In this document: in pieces, positions 58,240 to 64,000 of the stretch | Position numbering within the stretch: the first letter of the stretch is position 1 | Layout: each line of letters starts with the position of its first letter | Origin: Vibrio sp. MedPE-SWchi | GTDB lineage: Bacteria > Pseudomonadota > Gammaproteobacteria > Enterobacterales > Vibrionaceae | Direction of reading: 5' to 3' | DNA length: 64,000 nt | Assembly: GCA_001874155.1 (NCBI GenBank) | Contig: MPDB01000002.1 | Coordinates: forward strand, 186,001 to 250,000 | Position numbers and translations under genes: made by a program | The notes under the pieces: generated by a model | Told to the model about the DNA's origin: nothing | What the model saw: only the letters and a program-made list of their open reading frames with translations | Database searches by the model: none

Positions 58240-58452
58240 TAAAAACTCAAGCCTCCCTTTCTCTTCGGTAACTTATTGGGCCAACCACATTAAGCCCAAT
58301 AAGTTCCACGTTTCCGATTATTTAGACTTTCTTTGCAACCTATCTCAAAATTCACGGTCTGAAACAGTTCATTGGTAAAGGAGTTTTTTACTTCTGCGCC
58401 GAGGTTGTTTATTATCACCGCAGTTTAATGTTCACTTGTAAAGAAAGAAGAT

Positions 58453-58812
58453 ATGCAGTTTAAGAAATGGTTAGTCATCGTACCGCTTGCAATCACAATG
58501 CTAACGGGTTGCTCGGTGTTAGAAAAAGTTGTTTATAGAATTGACATTAACCAAGGCAATTACATTGAACAAGAAGCTGTCGATCAACTTAAGTTTGGTA
58601 TGACTAAAGAGCAAGTTCGTTACGTGATGGGCTCGCCAATGCTGATTGAAAATGGTTACCCTGATACGTGGTATTACATTTACCACCATACTGCAGGTCA
58701 TGATGACTCGGTTCAGCGTAACCTGATCGTTAATTTTGATCCATCAGGCACGCTAGTTGACATTGCCGGAGAGTTCCCTGCAAGTGATCAGTTCTTTGAG
58801 AGTATCAACTAA
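58453..58812 (+). CDS. bamE: Outer-membrane assembly lipoprotein BamE
   Basis: BamE (SmpA) is a lipoprotein of the BAM complex that inserts beta-barrel proteins. The 119-residue protein has a signal with lipobox LTGCS and the family motif [20 protein letters not shown] followed by WYYIYHH. It lies between recN and the convergent rnfH-ratA pair, the conserved order. Confidence 0.95.
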   Translation: MQFKKWLVIVPLAITMLTGCSVLEKVVYRIDINQGNYIEQEAVDQLKFGMTKEQVRYVMGSPMLIENGYPDTWYYIYHHTAGHDDSVQRNLIVNFDPSGTLVDIAGEFPASDQFFESIN

Positions 58813-58838
58813 AGATACTTTCTATAAAGACACAGACA

Positions 58839-58871
58839 AAAAATGGCTCGTATTATACGAGCCATTTTTAT
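58839..58871. terminator. Bidirectional terminator between bamE and rnfH
   Basis: AAAAAATGGCTCGTA / TACGAGCCATTTTTA with a short TTA loop. Confidence 0.9.
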
Positions 58872-58894
58872 TGCAGCATGACATAGATTAGACG

Positions 58895-59215
58895 TTACTT
58901 CTTAGCTTCCGCTTCTTTTTCTGCCTTGGCTTGTTCAGCCCTTTTGCGTCTTATTTCTTTGGGATCTGCCAACAATGGACGATAGATCTCAATGCGATCT
59001 TTATCATGAACCGTGGCATCAAGCTTAACGTTGCGGCTAAAAACACCGACCTTGTTCTTCTTTAAATCAATGTCAGGGTAAAGCTCAAGTACACCAGATT
59101 GAACAATGATCTCTTCAACACTCATAGACTTGTTCACTACTAACGTGAACACACGCTGCTCGTTAGGCAGTGCGTACACCACTTCAACATGGATCATTTC
59201 CGACTCAATACTCAT
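58895..59215 (-). CDS. rnfH: RnfH family ubiquitin-fold protein (RatB)
   Basis: This 106-residue protein of the RnfH/RatB family has a ubiquitin-like fold and no established biochemical role. Motifs include [45 protein letters not shown] and a highly charged tail ([20 protein letters not shown]). It overlaps ratA by 11 bp. Confidence 0.92.
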   Translation of the reverse strand: MSIESEMIHVEVVYALPNEQRVFTLVVNKSMSVEEIIVQSGVLELYPDIDLKKNKVGVFSRNVKLDATVHDKDRIEIYRPLLADPKEIRRKRAEQAKAEKEAEAKK

Positions 59216-59648
59216 AACAGCTGTACACCTGCTTTGCTCGCTTAGTAAAGGAGCTGACCATGTTGCTGGTTAACTCATTAAAGATCTTGCCAAACGCCAG
59301 CTCAACCATCTTATTCGAAAATTCAAACTCAAGCTTAAGCTCCACCTTACAGGCGCTTTCGTCTAGGGGGGTAAAATACCAGCCGCCAGTCAGTGAACTA
59401 AATGGGCCATCGACCAAGTTCATAATAATAGACTGACCATGATTCAATTGATTCGACGTCGTGAATGTTTTGCTTATTCCAGCCTTAGAAACATCAACCG
59501 ATGCAACCATTGTGGTTTGCGTAGACTCTAAAACTTTAGAGCCAGAACAACCAGGAAGAAACTCTGGGTAGCTTGATACATCATTCACTAATGCGTACAT
59601 CTGTTCAGCACTAAACGAGACCAATGCAGAGCGACTCACTTGCTTCAT
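59205..59648 (-). CDS. ratA: Type II toxin-antitoxin system RatA family protein
   Basis: This 147-residue protein has a START-like/polyketide-cyclase fold. In E. coli, RatA was reported to bind 50S subunits and block 70S assembly; homologues resemble Coq10. The motif [22 protein letters not shown] and the core [18 protein letters not shown] are typical. It is the first gene of a ratA-rnfH operon divergent from smpB. Whether this is truly a toxin-antitoxin pair is uncertain. Confidence 0.9.
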   Translation of the reverse strand: MKQVSRSALVSFSAEQMYALVNDVSSYPEFLPGCSGSKVLESTQTTMVASVDVSKAGISKTFTTSNQLNHGQSIIMNLVDGPFSSLTGGWYFTPLDESACKVELKLEFEFSNKMVELAFGKIFNELTSNMVSSFTKRAKQVYSCYEY

Positions 59649-59763
59649 GTTAACTCCGGTACTGCTTTACTTAATCATTCAATGCTGTAATTCTACGTTT
59701 ATTCTCTCTTAGAGCAAATAAAGGATTTCCTAACCGAAATCCAAGCCGTATAATGCAGGCACT

Positions 59764-60246
59764 ATGGCAAAGAAATCAAAGAATAAAGCGGGTAGCAATA
59801 CCATCGCTCAAAACAAAAAAGCTCGCCACGAATATTTCATTGATGATGAAATTGAAGCTGGCTTGGAGCTACAAGGCTGGGAAGTAAAATCTCTGCGTGA
59901 AGGCAAAACCAACATTGCAGAAAGCTACGTGTACATTCGTGACGGCGAAGCCTTTGTTAGTGGTATGACAATCACACCACTCACTCAAGCCTCGACACAC
60001 GTTGTAGCTAACCCTACACGTATTCGTAAGTTACTACTCTCTCGTAAAGAACTCGATAACCTTATTGGTCGTATTAACCGTGAAGGTATGACGCTTGTTG
60101 CAACTGCTCTCTATTGGTCTCGCTCTTGGGTGAAGCTAAAGATTGGTGTTGCCAAGGGTAAGAAACTGCACGACAAACGTACTGATATGAAAGAAAAAGA
60201 TTGGGCTCGCGATAAAGCACGAATTATGAAGAGTAATTTGCGTTAA
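59764..60246 (+). CDS. smpB: SsrA-binding protein SmpB
   Basis: SmpB binds tmRNA, mimics the anticodon arm and positions the resume codon. The 160-residue protein is complete: [31 protein letters not shown], an RNA-binding barrel, and a basic C-terminal tail ([28 protein letters not shown]) needed for accommodation. An intact smpB beside an altered ssrA is notable. It is 67 bp upstream of ssrA, as usual. Confidence 0.96.
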   Translation: MAKKSKNKAGSNTIAQNKKARHEYFIDDEIEAGLELQGWEVKSLREGKTNIAESYVYIRDGEAFVSGMTITPLTQASTHVVANPTRIRKLLLSRKELDNLIGRINREGMTLVATALYWSRSWVKLKIGVAKGKKLHDKRTDMKEKDWARDKARIMKSNLR

Positions 60247-60271
60247 TCTTGAGCACTTAAACGCAGAGCGC

Positions 60272-60299
60272 TAGACAGGCTAAGCTTTTCTGGTACTAT
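60272..60299 (+). promoter_or_regulatory. Predicted ssrA promoter
   Basis: TAGACA and TACTAT are 16 bp apart. The -10 is preceded by TGG (extended -10). Initiation would fall near 60306, a few bases before the mature tmRNA. Confidence 0.65.
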
Positions 60300-60313
60300 G
60301 CGAAGAACACTTG

Positions 60314-60627
60314 GGGCTGATTTAGGATTCGACAGGAATTTTGAAGTCTGAGGTGCATGCCGTGGGGCGGTTGGCCACGTAAAAAGCCGCAAAAAAATAG
60401 TCGCCCCTAGCTTCCGCTTGTAAGACGGGGAATAACAGAAAGTCAAACCCAAACTAGCTAGATCGGATTCTCCCGCCTGAGAGATGAAGTTCGAAATATA
60501 ATTCAGGATAGTCATTTACTAGCGTGTCGGTTCGCAGGTACTTGGTGAATTTAAAGATCGACTAAGCATGTAGTACCAATGATGAATGATTTCTGGACGC
60601 GGGTTCAACTCCCGCCAGCTCCACCAA
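60314..60627 (+). ncRNA. ssrA: tmRNA (SsrA) with the tag-coding region missing
   Basis: The 5' end GGGGCTGATTTAGGATTCGA and the 3' end GGTTCAACTCCCGCCAGCTC plus CACCA form the alanine tRNA-like domain. The PK1 region (GGGGCGGTTGGCCACGTAAAAAGCCGC) and resume signal AAAAATAGTC (to 60403) are intact. In tmRNAs of this group the resume codon is followed by the frame for ANDENYALAA. Here GTCGC (60401-60405) runs straight into CCCTAGCTTCCGC, a sequence that normally lies ~50 nt later. The RNA is 314 nt instead of ~363. The frame after TAGTC reads Ala-Pro-Ser-Phe-Arg-Leu-stop (60404-60424). The 5' strand of the helix pairing with AGAAAG (60438-60443) is also gone. Confidence 0.85.
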
Positions 60628-60638
60628 ACGTTTGGTAA

Positions 60639-60669
60639 GGGCCAACTCGCAAGAGTTGGCCCTTTTTAT
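60639..60669 (+). terminator. Terminator after ssrA
   Basis: AGGGCCAACTC-GCAA-GAGTTGGCCCTTTTTAT. Between the CCA end and the stem is a 14-bp palindrome, ACCAAACGTTTGGT. Confidence 0.9.
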
Positions 60670-60961
60670 TTGCTCATCCATTGAGAAAAGCATTCAGAAA
60701 TCAGCATCGCTCTAATTGCTCTTTCATTCCTCTTAACGCTAACCCTGCATTACTACGCTGCAACAGCCCGACGACTAACTGATTAGACAATTCATTCGCT
60801 GATTATCGGCACGAAACTACAAACCATCCATTTAGCACATGGGGAACCTAAAGCTAAGTGGCCCATTGCCAGAGAATCCTTAACCATAGAAAGGAAACAT
60901 CATTACGGTATTTAAAACAGTATATTAGGTTAAGGTTACTTTGTAGTTAGTAGGTAAATAT

Positions 60962-60983
60962 TCGGTTTGGGTTACTATGATCC
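60962..60983 (+). repeat. 22-bp direct repeat, copy 1
   Basis: TCGGTTTGGGTTAC, then T, then ATGATCC. The second copy at 62777 differs only at the T. The pair flanks the HflX-like gene. Confidence 0.75.
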
Positions 60984-61022
60984 AATCCCTTTGGGTACTA
61001 AAATTCTAGGACGCTTTAAAAC

Positions 61023-61053
61023 GAAAAAGCCTCAACAATTGTTGAAGCTTTTC
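61023..61053 (-). terminator. Terminator after the HflX-like gene
   Basis: On the minus strand, AAAAGCTTCAACAA / TTGTTGAGGCTTTTT followed by CGTTTT. Confidence 0.75.
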
Positions 61054-61129
61054 ATCAAGTAAACACGAAATAAAGAGAGACAGGCGCAAAGAATGAGTCT
61101 AGATAGATCTCTTATTTATGCGCTTGTAT

Positions 61130-62473
61130 TTATGTGTTCTTCATTCTCTTTTTTAATCTGGCTAAATCAATTGCGCTTGAACGTACCGAAAGCTTGATAT
61201 GGTCATATTCATACTCTTCTTTGGTGACGCTCATACTTGAACGAATTTCACCAATAATGCCATTCGCGGTGTAAGGCACAATAATCTCATCTTCAACCAT
61301 TCCGTTCTCCGCGACATTGACGATGTACTCATGCAGCTTAGTGATATCCAGTGGGTTGCGAGTGGAGGTCATCATCGCATCAGGAAACTCTTCCATCAGC
61401 GCTTGCTTCTGTTCCGCACTCAATCGATCGGATTTGTTCAGCACCAACAGTTTTTCAATACCATCAACACCCACTTCCGCTAACACGTCGTGAACAACAT
61501 CAAGTTGAGCACGGAATGTGGCGTCTGACGCATCAACCACATAAAGCAGCAACGAAGCATCATGAGCTTCCGCTAAAGTAGAGTGGAATGAAGCCACTAA
61601 GTCATGAGGCAATTTTTTGATAAAGCCTACGGTATCGGAAACTAAAATACGAGGTTGTGTCTCAGGGTATAGAGCGCGTACCGTGGTATCCAAAGTCGCG
61701 AAGAGTTTATCTTCCGATAATACGTCACTGCCTGTCATTGCGCGCATCATTGACGATTTACCCGCATTGGTATAACCGACTAAAGCAACACTAAACAGCT
61801 CAGCACGTTGTTTGCGACGACCTTTAAGCTCTGCTTGTACGCTAACCAGCTCACGTCTTAAATCGGCTATTTGATCGCGGACTTTACGGCGATCCAGCTC
61901 AAAGTTTGTTTCGCCAGAGCCCGCACCCATTTGGCGCTCATTATCACCACGCATTGATTCTCTTAGTCGCGGCACCATATAATTAAGGCGAGCAATTTCC
62001 ACTTGTAGGCGAGCGGTTCGAGTACGAGCGTGTCGGCTAAAGATTTCAATGATGATACCCGTACGATCATACACTTCTACGCCAAGTTGATTTTCAACAT
62101 TGCGCATTTGTGATGCGGTTAAATCACAATCAAACACCACCACATCTGCGCATGAAAGCGGTAGGTTCTCAGACGGAAGATCGTCAAAGTCGGTCTCATC
62201 AAAAAGCTCTTCGAACTCATCGTCTTCCTCTTCAATCGACCCTTTATTACCGGTGAGGTGAGCAATTTCAGCGAGCTTTCCGAGCCCTAACACGTTCAGC
62301 CCTTGCGTTGAGTTTTGCTTTTGTGACTGAGTACCAACCACTTTAAACCCTAAGGTCGTCACTAGGCGCGCAAGCTCTGCAAGTGACTCTGTTGCCTCAT
62401 CCCCTTTAAATTTGGGCGTACAAATAGAGATAAGTAATGCGTTATTCAGTGTCGGTTTAGCGGTTAGTTTCAT
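61130..62473 (-). CDS. HflX-family ribosome-associated GTPase (stand-alone paralogue)
   Basis: This 447-residue GTPase of the HflX family splits stalled or stressed 70S ribosomes in E. coli. The N-terminal HflX domain and helical linker (YNRTGII-type motif as EVYDRTGIIIEIFSRHARTRTARLQVE, MRGDNERQMGAGSGETNFELDRR) are followed by the G domain: VGYTNAGKSSMMRAMTG (G1), DTVGFIKKLPHDLV (G3) and LVLNKSD (G4). An unusual acidic insert (SIEEEDDEFEELFDETDFDD) sits near residues 77-98. Canonical hflX is usually beside hfq and hflKC; this copy is alone, so it is probably a second paralogue. Confidence 0.85.
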   Translation of the reverse strand: MKLTAKPTLNNALLISICTPKFKGDEATESLAELARLVTTLGFKVVGTQSQKQNSTQGLNVLGLGKLAEIAHLTGNKGSIEEEDDEFEELFDETDFDDLPSENLPLSCADVVVFDCDLTASQMRNVENQLGVEVYDRTGIIIEIFSRHARTRTARLQVEIARLNYMVPRLRESMRGDNERQMGAGSGETNFELDRRKVRDQIADLRRELVSVQAELKGRRKQRAELFSVALVGYTNAGKSSMMRAMTGSDVLSEDKLFATLDTTVRALYPETQPRILVSDTVGFIKKLPHDLVASFHSTLAEAHDASLLLYVVDASDATFRAQLDVVHDVLAEVGVDGIEKLLVLNKSDRLSAEQKQALMEEFPDAMMTSTRNPLDITKLHEYIVNVAENGMVEDEIIVPYTANGIIGEIRSSMSVTKEEYEYDHIKLSVRSSAIDLARLKKRMKNT

Positions 62474-62923
62474 AATTTTGATGATAGAGCACCGAAGTGC
62501 AGACCTAGTTTAGAGTCCAGAGTGGCCTGATCCTACGCTGTTCTTGGTGAGCTTTATAGAGTAATAGAATAGTAATTGCAGATAATATTTTAGTTGTCTA
62601 TAAATCAGACACTTATAAACACGCGCTCAAAGGCACTCTGGTTTCATTTGGTACATAGATAACCAAAAGCTTACGGCCGATTTTTAATCACACCATTACC
62701 AGAAAACAAATAGCGCATAAATTGAATGTAAACAATTAGTTACCACTAACCACCTATTGTGAAAATTGAGTAAGAATCGGTTTGGGTTACCATGATCCCT
62801 CCCGTTCTTAATCGATTTATATACACCTAACTCGGAGTCGATCAAACCTTGAAATGGATAACCTTGAGTCACTGACAGCAACTCGATACAATCCGTAAAT
62901 CAATCACTCTTATCTAACTCCCT
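62474..62923. other. Intergenic region between the HflX-like gene and the 62924 gene
   Basis: These 450 bp are AT-rich and hold no gene. They contain the second copy of the 22-bp repeat (62777-62798). Confidence 0.55.
62777..62798 (+). repeat. 22-bp direct repeat, copy 2
   Basis: TCGGTTTGGGTTAC, then C, then ATGATCC. It has 21 of 22 bases identical to copy 1, about 1.8 kb away, on the other side of the HflX-like gene. Confidence 0.75.
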
Positions 62924-63460
62924 ATGGCCTCCCCTTCTCTCTATTCTGCTTCTCTATATGACTTTTCTCGCACTCATTGCGACACCATAACTTCAATTTC
63001 TCAGGAAGGGCATTTACACCATTGGGCAGATAAAGTTCAGCTCATTCAAGTTCAGTTAAAAGAACTTCTCCACCTTGCAGGGCATATTTTATTCGAATAT
63101 CCCGTCCCCAATAACGAATCCAAAGCCGATGTGATCATTTTTTATCGCGGTCTAATTTTTGTCGTTGTATTTAACGTTGGAGAAAATGAATACAAGGAAG
63201 AGGATATCGCACTAGCGCATGCGTTGGCTCAAGGTTTGAAAGCGCATCATGCAGCTAGTCTTGATAAATATATTGTCCCAATCGTGATTTCAACATGTGC
63301 AATTCCACAGGGCTCTGATATCCACATCAGCCCAGAAGGTGTCTTTAATACCATGCTTGATAATGGCGATAATCTTGCAGCACTGCTTGAGCACTTTTCC
63401 AACCAGTTCAAAGCTGATGAGATCGATGCTAACGCCTGGGAGTATTGCAACAGCAAGTAG
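62924..63460 (+). CDS. Orphan domain resembling the N-terminus of DUF2075 (Schlafen-like) helicases
   Basis: This 178-residue protein aligns by pattern with the N-terminal nuclease-like region of DUF2075 DNA/RNA helicases: QLKELLHLAGHILFEYPVP, then ADVIIFYRGLIFVVVFNVGE and a stretch ending KYIVPIVISTCA. In those proteins the last core strand usually reads FVIEFKVGE. Here the Glu and Lys are Val and Asn (VVVFNVGE), so a PD-(D/E)XK-type active site would be dead. The helicase part is absent. A stop lies just upstream of the ATG and no ribosome-binding site is evident, so it may be a remnant. The assignment is from memory of the family. Confidence 0.5.
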   Translation: MASPSLYSASLYDFSRTHCDTITSISQEGHLHHWADKVQLIQVQLKELLHLAGHILFEYPVPNNESKADVIIFYRGLIFVVVFNVGENEYKEEDIALAHALAQGLKAHHAASLDKYIVPIVISTCAIPQGSDIHISPEGVFNTMLDNGDNLAALLEHFSNQFKADEIDANAWEYCNSK

Positions 63461-63525
63461 CGAAAGTCCAAATAAAGAGTGTCAGGAAGTCGTTGGTTGG
63501 GAATAGTTGGCGGGAAGTGTAAGGG

Positions 63526-63552
63526 AAAGCCAGAGTTCATCTCTCTGGCTTC
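63526..63552 (-). terminator. Weak terminator after metY
   Basis: On the minus strand, AAGCCAGAG-AGATGAA-CTCTGGCTTT with a poor T run. Confidence 0.5.
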
Positions 63553-63568
63553 ATTTTAAATGGATAGT

Positions 63569-64000
63569 TTATGCGTCCAGAGCCTGCTCTAGATCCGCAA
63601 GAATATCGTCAATATGTTCAATACCGACAGACAGACGGATCATTTCAGGGAAAACACCCGCTCTCTTTTGTTCGTTCTCATCCATCTGGCGATGCGTTGT
63701 AGAGGCAGGGTGACAAGCCAACGATTTAGCATCCCCAATATTCACCAAGCGTTTGAACACTTCTAACGCATCATAAAAACGCACGCCCGCGTCATACCCA
63801 TCTTTCAGCCCAAATGAGAGAATAGCCGATGGTTTGCCCTTCATGTACTTCTCAGCCAAAGGAAAATACTCTGACGTTGGCAAACCAGCGTAACTTACCC
63901 AGCTCACTTTCTCATGCTGGCTAAGGTAGTCAGCAACCTTACGTGCATTTTCTGTATGACGCTCCATTCGTAATGACAGCGTCTCTAAACCTTGCATCAG
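63569..64000 (-). CDS. metY: O-acetylhomoserine aminocarboxypropyltransferase/cysteine synthase, C-terminal part
   Basis: This is the C-terminal ~144 residues of a PLP-dependent Cys/Met metabolism enzyme. The frame is open beyond the window edge, so the N-terminal two thirds with the PLP lysine are outside. Visible features are LVNIGDAKSLACHPASTTHRQMDENEQKRAG and VFPEMIRLSVGIEHIDDILADLEQALDA, closely matching MetY-type O-acetylhomoserine sulfhydrylases. These make homocysteine directly from O-acetylhomoserine and sulfide. Confidence 0.9.
   Translation of the reverse strand: MMQGLETLSLRMERHTENARKVADYLSQHEKVSWVSYAGLPTSEYFPLAEKYMKGKPSAILSFGLKDGYDAGVRFYDALEVFKRLVNIGDAKSLACHPASTTHRQMDENEQKRAGVFPEMIRLSVGIEHIDDILADLEQALDA

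Larger units (their letters stand above)
60670..61129. other. Intergenic region downstream of ssrA
   Basis: It holds no gene. It contains one copy of a 22-bp repeat (60962-60983) and the terminator of the hflX-type gene (61023-61053). No second copy of the ssrA 3' end is present, so no integrated island with a duplicated attachment site is seen here. Confidence 0.6.

Noticed and set aside
60243-60515. 90-codon minus-strand frame
   Set aside because: It is antisense to ssrA and its promoter, with no start signals.
60600-62798. Integrated genomic island at ssrA
   Set aside because: No integrase gene and no second copy of the ssrA 3' end are present in the window.
1-64000. CRISPR array, insertion sequence, prophage, rRNA or tRNA genes
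   Set aside because: No regularly spaced repeats, transposase, phage structural genes, or rRNA/tRNA sequences apart from the tRNA-like domain of tmRNA were found.

Overview
This window reads as chromosomal DNA of a Vibrio or close relative (marine Vibrionaceae, moderate GC). The evidence is the PomA/PomB sodium-type flagellar stator, the blocks xni-rlmM-ygdD-gcvA-gcvB and grpE/nadK-recN-bamE-rnfH/ratA-smpB-ssrA in the usual gammaproteobacterial order, a divergent minor-pilin cluster next to dnaJ, and Vibrio-typical families (DUF2310, DUF3549, DUF3301, DUF3622, DUF4250). Most of the window is core genome in compact operons closed by clear intrinsic terminators. No insertion sequence, prophage, CRISPR array or integrase was seen.

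Layout. 1-2.4 kb: methionine ABC importer metNIQ (metN lacks its 5' end). 2.5-8.8 kb: a DUF2310 zinc-ribbon protein, syd, queF, and two adjacent signalling proteins: a TPR/membrane protein with a degenerate GGDEF-like domain and a coiled-coil AGEEF diguanylate cyclase candidate. 9-16.3 kb: ppnN, xni, rlmM, ygdD, a hydrolase, gcvA with the divergent GcvB sRNA, and thiI. 16.5-21.7 kb: pomAB and the isoprenoid operon xseB-ispA-dxs. 21.8-26 kb: a serine hydrolase, truC-yqcC, DUF3549, DUF3301 and an acetyltransferase. 26.1-28.4 kb: a CsrB-family sRNA with an upstream GacA/VarA-type box, a small hypothetical gene, a YaiI-family gene and an OmpV/MipA porin-like gene. 28.5-45.2 kb: two AbgT transporters bracketing trmO, proS, small conserved genes, a CHASE4-GGDEF protein, purL, mltF and tadA. 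45.5-49.4 kb: type IV minor pilins pilVXW-fimT with divergent pilE. 49.7-60.6 kb: chaperones dnaK-dnaJ and grpE with sigma-32-type promoters, a DAACS symporter with altered binding residues, nadK, SOS-controlled recN, bamE, rnfH-ratA, smpB and ssrA. 61-64 kb: a stand-alone HflX paralogue between two copies of a 22-bp repeat, an orphan domain resembling the N-terminus of DUF2075 helicases, and the 3' part of metY.

The most striking observation is in ssrA (tmRNA). The tRNA-like ends, the resume signal and the later pseudoknot regions are present, but about 50 nt that normally encode the proteolysis tag and the 5' strand of the following helix are missing. As written, the RNA would encode only Ala-Pro-Ser-Phe-Arg-Leu before a stop. 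This is either a sequence or assembly error or a tmRNA that does not mark proteins for ClpXP.

Other points worth checking are the CsrB-type RNA with about 26 GGA motifs, the inverted repeat between dnaK and dnaJ, the neutral-amino-acid-like symporter, the degenerate GGDEF pair, and the accessory-looking region downstream of ssrA, which is a known integration hot spot in vibrios.
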